From assembly GCA_013215055.1 (NCBI GenBank), contig JABSRQ010000011.1, positions 10,797 to 74,796 on the forward strand: a DNA stretch of 64,000 nucleotides. The letters run 5' to 3'. The notes under the pieces are model-generated. The model had not been told where the DNA came from and did no database searches. It saw only the letters and a program-made list of their open reading frames with translations. Below are positions 55,713 through 64,000 of the stretch, piece by piece; position 1 is the first letter of the stretch, and the number at the start of each line of letters is the position of its first letter. Made by a program: the position numbers and the translations under genes. This DNA is from Pseudomonadales bacterium. Its GTDB lineage: Bacteria > Pseudomonadota > Gammaproteobacteria > Pseudomonadales > DT-91.

Positions 55713-56800
55713 GATTCAACCTTGAAGTGCGACATAAGTTAAGCAGCCATTTTTGACAATGATCGATCCATCATTTCTGCTGCCGTTTTATATTCTAAAG
55801 TTTTTCGTGGTCGATTATTAATTTTGTAAACCGCCTCGTCAATATCTTCTTGGCTAAGCTTTCTAAAATCGGTACCTTTGGGGAAATACTGCCGCAGTAA
55901 ACCATTGGTATTTTCATTTAACCCCCGCTCCCAAGAGCTATACGGATGAGCAAAATAAACCTTGGTATTTAACGCTTCAGCGAACCTTTCATGCCACGCA
56001 AACTCTTTACCATTATCCGCTGTAATCGAATGTACGCGGCCTATTAAAGGCGTTAAAAGTTGAATAGTAGCAGCAGTGACGACGTCAGCTTGCTTGCTAT
56101 CTACCAGCCTAGCTACAGTGAATAAAGTTTTGCGTTCTACGATCGTTACAATCGCTCCTTTATGGCCTTTTCCAATGACAGTATCTATCTCCCAATCGCC
56201 TACACGTGTCTTTTTATCTACGACAGTTGGGCGCTTATCGATACTGATTTGGTTTTTAATTTGCCCGCGTGTGCTCTTACCGTTACGGCGTTTGTCGTAC
56301 TTTTTTCCTTGGCGGCGAAGATGTGTGTGGAGATCACCACCTTGCTGTTTATCAGCCCAAATATGTTGGTAAATACGCTCATGACTGATGTACTCATTAT
56401 CTTTCAAGAGACGTCCAGATATTTGCTCTGGGCTCCATTCCAAACGTATTAAATCATCAATTTTATCAATGAACACGGGTGTCATTTTAATGGCTTTCGC
56501 AGCTTCCTTGCGCCGAGTCAGAGCCTTTGATTCAGCTTGTTCAGGGCGGTAACCACGCAGCCCCGAGTTTCGATTTATCTCACGATAAATTGAGCTTTTA
56601 TCACGCTTCAATCCATTCGCTATATCCAAAGCTGAGAAGCCTGCTTTTAATTCAGCTTGGATCTGGTATCTTTCATCTTTGGTTATCTGGTTATATTTTT
56701 TCATAGTGACTCAAATCTTGCCGGAAGAGAGAAGCTGGTAAATATACCAGATAACCTCCTTTCTTCTAGGCTATATCGAGTCGCACTTATTTATTGAATC
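55713..56800 (-). mobile_element. IS30-family insertion sequence, apparently complete
   Basis: Imperfect terminal inverted repeats of 21 bp: left GATTCAACCTTGAAGTGCGAC (55713-55733) against right GATTCAATAAATAAGTGCGAC read on the minus strand (56800-56780); 16 of 21 match. One transposase gene inside. Exact ends could extend a few bases (TCGC is also shared outside); a short target duplication was not resolved. Confidence 0.82.
55739..56704 (-). CDS. IS30-family transposase
   Basis: 321 residues, full length. N-terminal HTH (ITKDERYQIQAELKAGFSAL and KRDKSSIYREINRNSGLRG), DDE catalytic triad in VGDWEIDTVIGKGHKG (D), SITADNGKEFAWHE (D) and GLNENTNGLLRQYFPKGTDF (E), the last being the IS30 hallmark. 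No frameshift. ATG 56704. It may still be active. Confidence 0.95.
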   Translation of the reverse strand: MKKYNQITKDERYQIQAELKAGFSALDIANGLKRDKSSIYREINRNSGLRGYRPEQAESKALTRRKEAAKAIKMTPVFIDKIDDLIRLEWSPEQISGRLLKDNEYISHERIYQHIWADKQQGGDLHTHLRRQGKKYDKRRNGKSTRGQIKNQISIDKRPTVVDKKTRVGDWEIDTVIGKGHKGAIVTIVERKTLFTVARLVDSKQADVVTAATIQLLTPLIGRVHSITADNGKEFAWHERFAEALNTKVYFAHPYSSWERGLNENTNGLLRQYFPKGTDFRKLSQEDIDEAVYKINNRPRKTLEYKTAAEMMDRSLSKMAA

Positions 56801-56966
56801 GGCGAATATTAAAGACTGCTGGTGACACAAAAGTGTGCTTTAAGAATCACTGCTAAAACCTAACTGTTTTAGGTACTGTATAGGGTGATTTTGTATCAAC
56901 GTCAGACAAACTAATTCCTAGTTTGTAGTAAGGTAGTTTGCCTGAAATGAGGCTTAAGCGGCCGTT

Positions 56967-57189
56967 GGGGTATAAGAAGAACAACCGTGATTGTCGGTAT
57001 TCACAGAATGTATAGCAATAGTTATACGAGTTAATGTCAATTCGACAAACAGCCCCAATAGCGTGTATAGATCTATCAAAGTAACCTGTTTGAAGTCTTA
57101 ATTCTATTAAATAGTTGGTCGACAAAAGGGTTAGGGCATTTTCGAAAAAATACTTTATGGCACTAAAAATCATCAGATCAACGTGGCAA
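56967..57189 (-). repeat. Third, diverged IS91-family 3' end (inverted)
   Basis: On the minus strand this 223-bp stretch follows a transposase stop and ends AATCACGGTTGTTCTTCTTATACCCC, which lines up with AATCGCGGTTATATTGCTTATACTCT at the end of both 197-bp repeats. ATTTAATAGAA and AACAGGTTA are also conserved at matching places. The distance from the transposase stop to the end is almost the same (about 222 against 216 bp). Confidence 0.75.
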
Positions 57190-57370
57190 CTACGTGATTA
57201 AACTTGGTGGTGGGCCGTGGGGCTCAGGAATATGAAAGGCTGATGGTAAATGTGCAGGGGGGGGATTTACATGGTCCAAGATCTTTTTAACCACAAGTGG
57301 GTCTTTGATTGTGGCAATGATTTTAACCTTACCATCACATTTCTTGCACTCTTCTATGTCTTTTACTTTA
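57190..57370 (-). pseudogene. IS91-family transposase, C-terminal fragment
   Basis: Minus-strand frame reads CKKCDGKVKIIATIKDPLVV, KKILDHV, PPPAHLPSAFHIPEPHGPPP and ends SLIT at TAG 57190. It aligns with the last 55 residues of the 49-kb copy (CSQCGG, KIISTIKDPIVIKRILDHI). Stops block the frame just upstream of 57370; everything N-terminal is gone. A G8 run at about 57258 lies in the Pro-rich stretch. Confidence 0.88.
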
Positions 57371-57492
57371 GATCAAAAAGTAATTTTAGGTAAGTTTTTA
57401 TTCCTTTTTTAAAAAACTCAATGAATTACAAGGATTATCTTTTTTGCTGTCTATACTTCTGTGAGAATTAATTGTGTAATTATGGAGAAATG
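57371..57492 (+). other. Upstream region of globin-kinase operon
   Basis: AT-rich 122 bp, likely promoter of the globin operon. No NsrR, NorR, FNR or sigma-54 consensus was recognised by eye. Confidence 0.3.
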
Positions 57493-57852
57493 ATGGCTGA
57501 AACCTTATTCGATAAATACGGTGGTTTTGAAACATTCACTCAGGTTGTTACAAAATTTTATCAAAAAATACTCGATAATGAACAGGTCGAGCATTATTTT
57601 TCTAATACCAATATGGATAGTTTGATAGCACATCAGACTAATTTTTTGGCAAAGGTATTAGGTGGGCCAGATAAATATGAAGGCAGAGACCTTAAAACCG
57701 TTCATGCTCCTTTCAATATTACAGCAGCAGACTTTTCTGAAGTGGCCGATTTATTAGAGGAAGCACTTGATGAGGGGGGGGTGGAAGAAGCAGATATAGC
57801 CATAATTTTATCCGCCGTCTCAGGGTTGCAAGATAAAATTGTTAGCAGCTAA
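57493..57852 (+). CDS. Group 1 truncated haemoglobin
   Basis: 119 residues from ATG 57493 (GGAG at ideal spacing; ATG 57490 also possible). trHb pattern: [20 protein letters not shown] (with B10-region Tyr), [40 protein letters not shown] with the proximal haem His71, then [17 protein letters not shown]. Binds O2 or NO at haem; NO detoxification or gas sensing are the known roles. A hybrid kinase starts 10 bp after its stop, so the two are very likely cotranscribed and functionally linked. Confidence 0.92.
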   Translation: MAETLFDKYGGFETFTQVVTKFYQKILDNEQVEHYFSNTNMDSLIAHQTNFLAKVLGGPDKYEGRDLKTVHAPFNITAADFSEVADLLEEALDEGGVEEADIAIILSAVSGLQDKIVSS

Positions 57853-57862
57853 CGATCTTATT

Positions 57863-59485
57863 ATGCAACCTCCCAATAACAACACTGGCTTGGAAAAACA
57901 TCCCTATAGACTCATTGAAACACTTGATAACCTGGATCAAGGCATAGGTTTATGTAGAGTTGATGATTTACGTATTATTGAAGCTAATCATACCCTGACT
58001 ACCTGGCTAAACCTTAAATCCGGGCAAGATGAAACGCTGGATAATTTCTTTGATGACGATGAAATCAGGCGTATTTATAAATCAATCGTAAAAAATAGAA
58101 AGCTACGTTTTTCTAAAAGTTTTGCTATTAAGGAACGTAATCAAAATATCGATTTCAATGTAAAAACACTAATACTATCAGATGATCACTCCTACCTTTT
58201 TATGCAAGGTGTGATCAATAATGCCGATGTAGAAAAAGAAAACATGAGAAAGCATCACAGTATTTTGTCTGAACAACATAATCAACAACTCAGAGAAGCC
58301 AAGGATAATGCAGAAATAGCGAACAAGGCTAAATCGGAATTCCTCGCCAATATGAGTCATGAATTACGAACCCCGATGAATGGTGTTTTAGGTATGGCCC
58401 AGTTATTGTCAAATACTGCCTTAACTCAAGTCCAGGCTAAGCACGTAAAATTGATAAAAACTTCTGGAGAGCAATTACTTTCAGTGATCAATGAGGTGCT
58501 GGACTTTTCCAAACTTGAATCTGAAAAGCTTGAATTGCATGAACAAGCATGTGATTTACAATCGCTGGTCAGTGAAGTGCTAGAGATATCCTCTGCCAGC
58601 AATCAAAAACCAGGCTTAGATATTCGTACACGCTTTTATCAAGAAAATTATCCTATCGTGAATGTGGACGATGTCAGATTAAAACAGGTTTTGATGAACT
58701 TAACCAATAATGCTATTAAATTTACAGAGAGTGGATTTGTAGAACTTAGCTTGTCCTTACTATCAGAAGAGAGTGGTTTTTGTCAGCTGGATTTTAAGGT
58801 GCGAGACAGCGGTATCGGATTAGATGAGGATAAAATATCCCATTTATTTCTGGCGTTTACCCAGCATGATTCTTCCACAACTCGTCGCTTTGGTGGTACA
58901 GGTTTAGGTTTAAGCATTAGTCGTCAACTGGTAGAGCTCATGGGTGGAGAGATTTCCGCGAGTGGAAAACTCGGTGAGGGTAGTGAATTTACAGTGCTGC
59001 TGACATTACCCATCATCAATACCCCCGAGCTTGTGGAGATAGAAAACGCTATAAGTGCGTTCGAGCATGACAATACGTTATCGGGTAAAAAAGTACTTAT
59101 CGTTGAAGAAAATAAGTTAAACCGTGAGGTCATCATCATGGCCTTAGAAGATACTGAAGCTGAAATTTTAATCGCCGAAGATGGCCAACAAGCTATTGAT
59201 ACATTCAAAAATAATCATATTGATCTTATTTTAATGGACTGCCTGATGCCACAGATGGACGGCTTTCAAGTCTGTAAAAAAATACGTTTCTTAGAAGCTG
59301 AAATGGAACATGTTCCTATCATAGCTATTATTGCAAGCACATCAGAAGCACTTAAAGAAAAATGCAGGCACTCTGGCATGGATGACATCATGTTAAAACC
59401 TTTTGAATTTGACGACCTACTCAACAAGGTTTGTTATTGGGTTAATCCGCGATTGAATTCCGATCATGTGCACAACAGTATTTGA
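57863..59485 (+). CDS. Soluble hybrid histidine kinase downstream of globin
   Basis: 540 residues from ATG 57863 (an upstream in-frame TTG at 57839 overlaps the globin gene). No TM segment, so cytosolic. PAS-like N-terminus about 20-130 ([20 protein letters not shown]), coiled linker, HisKA with [12 protein letters not shown], His166, HATPase with [32 protein letters not shown], receiver about 415-530 ([21 protein letters not shown] in MLKPFEF). As it has no membrane sensor, it may read the globin directly (inference). Confidence 0.94.
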   Translation: MQPPNNNTGLEKHPYRLIETLDNLDQGIGLCRVDDLRIIEANHTLTTWLNLKSGQDETLDNFFDDDEIRRIYKSIVKNRKLRFSKSFAIKERNQNIDFNVKTLILSDDHSYLFMQGVINNADVEKENMRKHHSILSEQHNQQLREAKDNAEIANKAKSEFLANMSHELRTPMNGVLGMAQLLSNTALTQVQAKHVKLIKTSGEQLLSVINEVLDFSKLESEKLELHEQACDLQSLVSEVLEISSASNQKPGLDIRTRFYQENYPIVNVDDVRLKQVLMNLTNNAIKFTESGFVELSLSLLSEESGFCQLDFKVRDSGIGLDEDKISHLFLAFTQHDSSTTRRFGGTGLGLSISRQLVELMGGEISASGKLGEGSEFTVLLTLPIINTPELVEIENAISAFEHDNTLSGKKVLIVEENKLNREVIIMALEDTEAEILIAEDGQQAIDTFKNNHIDLILMDCLMPQMDGFQVCKKIRFLEAEMEHVPIIAIIASTSEALKEKCRHSGMDDIMLKPFEFDDLLNKVCYWVNPRLNSDHVHNSI

Positions 59486-59718
59486 ATATTCTGAGGGAAC
59501 TCTGAATGATTTAGCATCTCTGCTAGCAGTGCTTGGGCATCAGGTACTTGAAAGCAGGCGGAAAAACATATTTAGATGAAGGACGTCTAACAAATCAATA
59601 ATGTACATGCATTTTCCCTCACTAAGTAAAAGTTCATTAGTTATGTCTACACTGGAAACTGCATCCATGAATTATTCATCGGGAGTGATGCATTTTTTCA
59701 AGAAGGATTAAATACGGT

Positions 59719-62607
59719 ATGACTGAAGGTTACGGATCATGGAAATTCCGATTATCCCGCTTCATCAGTGCACACACTCTACTGATAATATCGATTGTAA
59801 TGATCAGCTGTATATTTATGGCCTTTTTTTACTCATCTCACACATCAAATATAATGATTCGAGATAATTCAGTAAACGGGGCAAAACGATACCTGGAGGC
59901 GTTGTCAGAATTTCGAACCTTATACACTTCTGAAGTCATTAAAACCGCTAAAGAACAAGGTATAACGATTACCCATGATTACTTGAATCAGGAAAATGCT
60001 ATTCCTTTACCGGCTACATTTAGCATGATGCTGGGCGAGAGAATAGGTCAACATCAATCGGGAGCAAAAACCTTTCTTTATAGCCGTCACCCCTTTCCAT
60101 GGCGTAAGAAAGAGAATCAGAAATTATTTAGCCAGTCTTTTCCGCAAGATGCCTGGAAGGCTTTAAATCATCAGCCTGAAACGGCCTTTTACCGATTTGA
60201 AACATTCGATGGTCGTGCATCAATTCGCTATGCAGTCGCGGATAGAATGCGAGAATCCTGTATAGACTGTCATAATAACCATGCGGATACCCCTAAAAAC
60301 GATTGGCAAGTGGGGGATGTTCGCGGTGTTATGGAAGTCATTCTTCCCGTGGATGTGGCCCAATCCCAAGTGAGTAGTAACATCCGTGGTACATTTTTAA
60401 TACTGGGCTTAATGTCGGTATTGATGGTCTGCATTTTATCTCTGGTTTTTAACCGATTGAAAAAAGATCAAAAAGACCTATTCGCAAAGAATGAGGTTCT
60501 AATACACCAGAAAGATGAGATTGAAATTCAAAATACCGCTCTTAATACAGCTAAACAAAGTATTGAACATCAACGTGATGAATTAATTCTATCCAATCAA
60601 TATAAATCAGAATTTCTCGCTTGTATGAGTCATGAAATCAGAACGCCCATTAATGGTATTTTAGGCATGTTAAGCCTATTAAATAAATCTCCATTAAATA
60701 GTGATCAGCAACGTAAAACCGGACTGGCTTTATCCAGCGCAGAGTCGCTAATCTCATTGATTAACGACATTCTTGACTTCTCAAAAGTGGATGCAGGAAA
60801 AATGGAGTTGGAAGCATTAGACTTTAATCTTCGCACACAACTTGAAATGTTAACCGGCTCTCAGGCCTTAAAAGCACAGGGAAAGGGGGTGGAATTAATC
60901 CTGGATATCTCAGCCATAACTGACACCATGGTTTTAGGAGACCCCAGCCGCATACGTCAAGTTTTTACCAATCTGATCACGAATGCCATCAAATTCACTG
61001 AAACTGGTGAAGTAAAAATTCAAGTAGCGTTGATAGAAACAGATGATAATACTTTAATGCTAAATGCTTCCATTACCGATACAGGGATAGGCATTCCAGA
61101 AGAAGGTCTGAAGGCATTGTTCGACTCATTCACACAAGTTGATGCGTCAACAACACGTCAATACGGAGGCACAGGGCTGGGTTTAAGTATTGTTAAAAAA
61201 CTCTGTGAACTGATGAAGGGAGATGTTTCGGTAACAAGTAAACTGGGTAAAGGCAGTTGTTTCTCTGTATCTATTCCCATGCTACCCAGCAATAGTTCCG
61301 AATCTTCAGCACCTGATTTTGATGTGTCCGGTTTATCTTTATTGATAGTGGATGATAATAATAGTCAGGCTGATACTCTTGCTAAACAACTAAGAGCCTG
61401 GGGGGTGGAGGTCACCATCGCTATCGGAGCTAAGGCTGCATTAATAAAGTGTACAAGACGACTGCATAATAATTCTCAGTCACTTTTTGATGCCGCATTC
61501 ATAGATTTTAACATGCCCGATATAGACGGTTCACAGCTATGTAAATTATTGAACGCCAATGAACAATATCAATCCATGAAATTAATCCTGATGACGCTCT
61601 CTTCCCAGGCAAGTAATAATTATATGGATTCTATCGGCTGCCATGCCAGCTTTCCAAAACCAATCAATAGCAAAGATTTAATCACGGCTTTGAAATGTAT
61701 TATGACTTTAGGCGAGTCTAATGATGAAACTGATTCCCGATTGATGAATATTGAAGAATCAAAGCTGGTGAACGATCAACAAATGAGTCAACACCCATGG
61801 CCTGAAGATTGCCGTATTTTGTTAGTTGATGATAACCATATAAACTTAGAAGTTGCCTTGGGAATTCTTGCTGAAATAGGGCTAACAGCAGATATTGCAA
61901 ACAACGGTCAAGAAGCTATCGAGTGTCTTAATCAAACCCTGGAAAATGACTTTTATACCTTGATCTTACTGGATTGCCAGATGCCGGTCATGGATGGATA
62001 CATGGCGAGTAAAGCTATACGAGAAGGGTTTTCTGGAGAAAACTATAAGAATATCACTATTATTGCTATGACGGCTAACGCCATGGCAGGAGACCGGGAA
62101 AAGTGTCTACAGGCGGGTATGAATGACTATTTAAGTAAACCTATTAATAATATAGACATGCTAAGCATGTTGAAAAAATGGTTATTAAATGTTGATACAG
62201 AGCCTAAAATTACCAAGACATATGCAGCGAAAGAAACGAAGAGATCGGAGACTCTGGTAATATGGGATCAACAAGATGCTCTGAAAAGATTCGGCTCAAA
62301 AGAAAAGAGACTGTTTCGTATAGCCTCTTTATTCCTACAAGATGCTTCTATAGAGCTAAAAAAACTGGAATCATTTGTGGCTCAAGAAAGTTGGTCAGAT
62401 ATCAGTAATCAAGCACATAACATTAAAGGCATGGCTGCTAATATATCAGCATATAAACTTGCCCATATTGCCCATTTAATGGAAGGAAATACTAAAGATG
62501 CTCCAGATATTAATGAGGTTCATGATCAGTGTAGAAAAATAAGAGTTGCTATTGATGAGGTATGCCAGAAAATTGAACAATATCTCGCAGACTCAACTAA
62601 TAAGTGA
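59719..62607 (+). CDS. Tri-output hybrid kinase with periplasmic haem-type (DUF3365/Tll0287-like) sensor, 2 REC, HPt
   Basis: 962 residues. TM1 about 17-37; periplasmic DUF3365/Tll0287-like domain about 40-225 with a c-type haem motif CIDCH (Cys181, Cys184, His185); TM2 about 226-247; coiled coil 250-295; HisKA MSHEIRTPINGIL, His305; HATPase ([32 protein letters not shown]); REC1 about 540-660 (FIDFNMPDIDG); REC2 about 692-815 (LLDCQMPVMDG); HPt about 860-950 with AHNIKGMAAN, His900. A full phosphorelay in one chain, likely responding to redox state or a haem ligand. AAGGA lies about 11 nt before ATG. Confidence 0.94.
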   Translation: MTEGYGSWKFRLSRFISAHTLLIISIVMISCIFMAFFYSSHTSNIMIRDNSVNGAKRYLEALSEFRTLYTSEVIKTAKEQGITITHDYLNQENAIPLPATFSMMLGERIGQHQSGAKTFLYSRHPFPWRKKENQKLFSQSFPQDAWKALNHQPETAFYRFETFDGRASIRYAVADRMRESCIDCHNNHADTPKNDWQVGDVRGVMEVILPVDVAQSQVSSNIRGTFLILGLMSVLMVCILSLVFNRLKKDQKDLFAKNEVLIHQKDEIEIQNTALNTAKQSIEHQRDELILSNQYKSEFLACMSHEIRTPINGILGMLSLLNKSPLNSDQQRKTGLALSSAESLISLINDILDFSKVDAGKMELEALDFNLRTQLEMLTGSQALKAQGKGVELILDISAITDTMVLGDPSRIRQVFTNLITNAIKFTETGEVKIQVALIETDDNTLMLNASITDTGIGIPEEGLKALFDSFTQVDASTTRQYGGTGLGLSIVKKLCELMKGDVSVTSKLGKGSCFSVSIPMLPSNSSESSAPDFDVSGLSLLIVDDNNSQADTLAKQLRAWGVEVTIAIGAKAALIKCTRRLHNNSQSLFDAAFIDFNMPDIDGSQLCKLLNANEQYQSMKLILMTLSSQASNNYMDSIGCHASFPKPINSKDLITALKCIMTLGESNDETDSRLMNIEESKLVNDQQMSQHPWPEDCRILLVDDNHINLEVALGILAEIGLTADIANNGQEAIECLNQTLENDFYTLILLDCQMPVMDGYMASKAIREGFSGENYKNITIIAMTANAMAGDREKCLQAGMNDYLSKPINNIDMLSMLKKWLLNVDTEPKITKTYAAKETKRSETLVIWDQQDALKRFGSKEKRLFRIASLFLQDASIELKKLESFVAQESWSDISNQAHNIKGMAANISAYKLAHIAHLMEGNTKDAPDINEVHDQCRKIRVAIDEVCQKIEQYLADSTNK

Positions 62608-62931
62608 GACCCAGCCTAGCTTGTGATGAGAGGGGTTATCTAATCTATTTATCAGACTCCCTCACCCGGTAAGATTAGAGCCAATATGGATAAACAAAAC
62701 CAGATACCCACGATAAATGATTCCCTCTGATTTAAAAGCAGGATATACGCCGAATCATTTTTTATTATCGTATTATGCCCAGCTAATCGGACTTTAAAAT
62801 TCTTAATTGATATTACCGCCGCTAAGCCTGCAGTTTCATCAGCAAGCTTGGATGGCGGTTGTAAGCACGTCTAAAAAACGAGGACTAACGGTTCCCCAAA
62901 AATCCGGTATGCCCGGCTTTGAAATTAATAT
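62608..62931. other. Intergenic region between convergent genes
   Basis: 324 bp, no gene or clear terminator recognised. Confidence 0.4.
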
Positions 62932-63363
62932 TTATTCTGAAAAGGTATAAACAACCTTAACACTGTCATCAACATCGTCTTTATTCATATAGGCAATCGC
63001 GTTGATGTTTTCAGAGATGATTTCTTTAATTCTCTCGGCAGACGCTACCGTCTTAGGGGGTTTAGCTCGGGATGAAAACAGCATACGTGCCCAATAAGCA
63101 TTTAAACGTGATTCATTTTTGTTTAAAACCTTATCAACAAAAAGTGCGCGGTTGTCATTACCTTCGGGCAAGTCATAGGCTGAAACCGTTTTACCATTTG
63201 AGAAAGCCTTCTCTTTACCGAGGAATATTTTGCGTATTTCGCTACGATTCAGCAGGCTCTGATTTTCTGGATTAACCACCACCGCAACAGTATTGGCAGT
63301 AGCAGAAACACTGATGAAGAGCATTATTGAGCAGACGATATGGAATAAGATGTTCTTTTTCAT
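62932..63363 (-). CDS. Small periplasmic PstS-like (single-lobe PBP) protein, pair 3
   Basis: 143 residues; signal peptide ends SVSATA-NTVAVVVNP. Core: IRKIFLGKEKAFSNGKTVSA, DNRALFVDKVLNKNESRLNA, YWARMLFSSRAKPP, AIAYMNKDDVDDSVKV. Collinear with the copies at 5680 and 22731 and closest to the latter. ATG 63363 with AAGGAGG upstream, 10 bp after the porin stop, so the porin is the first gene of the operon. Confidence 0.87.
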   Translation of the reverse strand: MKKNILFHIVCSIMLFISVSATANTVAVVVNPENQSLLNRSEIRKIFLGKEKAFSNGKTVSAYDLPEGNDNRALFVDKVLNKNESRLNAYWARMLFSSRAKPPKTVASAERIKEIISENINAIAYMNKDDVDDSVKVVYTFSE

Positions 63364-63373
63364 GATGGCCTCC

Positions 63374-64000
63374 TTAAAAAATCATATCCAGGCCAATGCG
63401 GTAGGCACTGGGCTGAAGGTTTATCTCTGACAATGTAAAGGTGCTGCTGTCGTATGCATAGCCGTCATCGTCTTTAAGCATATATTCAAACTTCATAGCG
63501 GCCGAACGATGAAAATCCCAACGTGCTCCGATGATATATTCTTGGACCAGGCTTTCTTGCGCTACATGAAGAATACCCTCTACCGTACTTCTCATTGCCG
63601 CGGCAGAGCCACTGACTCTACGATCGGGATCGTTAATATAATCTGCAGTAAGTTCATTACTTAGATCCAACGTATCCTGATTCACATCTGTTTTCAGCGA
63701 TGAATAGGTTAGCGATATACTCCATCCTGCCGGTAAACGTGTGCCCATCATCACATAATAAGCCTCCTTGCCTGAGGAGACCATATTGTCTTCGATATCC
63801 GATTTTGTATATTCCGTTACAGCAAAGAAATAATCAAAATCCAGGGTCAGGCCGGCGCCATAATGTTCGGTGGTATCCTCCTGTAAATAAAAGTGCTGTT
63901 CCAGCTCTGAAATATCGATGCCGGGCATACCCTGTGCAATTGCATTCAGACCAGCCACACTTTTTTCGATGGCACTGAAATCGTCAAGGGTGACATCCAT
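63374..64000 (-). CDS. Outer-membrane porin-like beta-barrel (pair 3), N-terminus beyond window
   Basis: C-terminal 208 residues visible; the Met at the window edge is most likely internal, since the other two family members are 393-449 residues with signal peptides. Barrel features: LDFDYFFAVTEYTKSDIED, GWSISLTYSSLK, YIIGARWDFHRSAAMKFEYM and C-terminal AYRIGLDMIF. GARWDFHR is shared with the porin at 21378. Co-directional with the PstS-like gene and convergent with the haem-type kinase. Confidence 0.87.
   Translation of the reverse strand: MDVTLDDFSAIEKSVAGLNAIAQGMPGIDISELEQHFYLQEDTTEHYGAGLTLDFDYFFAVTEYTKSDIEDNMVSSGKEAYYVMMGTRLPAGWSISLTYSSLKTDVNQDTLDLSNELTADYINDPDRRVSGSAAAMRSTVEGILHVAQESLVQEYIIGARWDFHRSAAMKFEYMLKDDDGYAYDSSTFTLSEINLQPSAYRIGLDMIF

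Noticed and set aside
56855-56966. Integron attC-like site (ACCTAAC ... GTTGGGG)
   Set aside because: The right-hand element does not fit GTTRRRY and no paired inner boxes are visible.
56853-57173. Minus-strand open frame of 106 codons
   Set aside because: It runs across the IS91-family 3' end and its flank; the same sequence is non-coding in the two other copies and the translation has no protein-like pattern.
1-64000. tRNA, rRNA, CRISPR arrays or a prophage
   Set aside because: Looked for and not seen; repeats present are pairwise IS ends, not arrays.

Overview
The window reads as chromosome from a free-living, probably marine, gammaproteobacterium. The grounds are RluA, RhlE, GloB and FimV of gammaproteobacterial type, PilZ/GGDEF/HDOD signalling proteins, an unusual number of hybrid histidine kinases, and two steroid-metabolism enzymes (a KstD-like flavoprotein and a steroid 5-alpha-reductase-like protein). 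The last two are typical of the Cellvibrionales/Spongiibacteraceae side of the class. Genus assignment is inference only. I saw no rRNA, tRNA or CRISPR.

Region 1 (1-24 kb) is dominated by sensing and envelope genes. In order: a hybrid kinase cut by the window edge; a YfiN-like CHASE8-HAMP-GGDEF cyclase; a porin with a small single-lobe PstS-like periplasmic protein; an orphan two-partner-secretion transporter; a YfiR-like protein translationally coupled to a CHASE8 hybrid kinase, with a convergent LuxR-type regulator; rluA; a 7TMR-DISM hybrid kinase; a Lon-like protease; rhlE; and a second porin/PstS-like pair with its own terminator. Region 2 (23-31 kb) holds TetR, PilZ, a Bax-type glucosaminidase, a FimV-like protein behind two perfect CRP-type sites, and the KstD-like flavoprotein.

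Region 3 (31-48 kb) has a 1176-residue lipoprotein, a protein with a GlyGly-CTERM-like tail, a CHASE4 hybrid kinase split by one in-frame TGA, an HDOD protein, a DMT transporter, a lipase divergent from an XRE regulator with a 14-bp-arm palindrome between them, the 5-alpha-reductase-like gene, a TIGR01777 SDR, gloB, two small glutaredoxin-fold proteins and a methyltransferase.

Region 4 (48-57.4 kb) is an accessory island. A flavin monooxygenase gene is cut by a frameshifted IS91-family transposase. Its 3' end (197 bp) is repeated at 53.7 kb, so the two copies flank three AT-rich glycosyltransferase genes and a broken ABC ATPase. A complete IS30-family element and a third, inverted IS91-family 3' end close the island.

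Region 5 (57.4-64 kb) looks like a gas/redox sensing cluster: a group 1 truncated globin, a hybrid kinase 10 bp downstream, a large hybrid kinase with a CxxCH haem-type periplasmic domain, and then, on the other strand, the third porin/PstS-like pair. The recurrence of porin plus small PstS-like protein three times, each time near sensor proteins, is the most notable pattern in the window.
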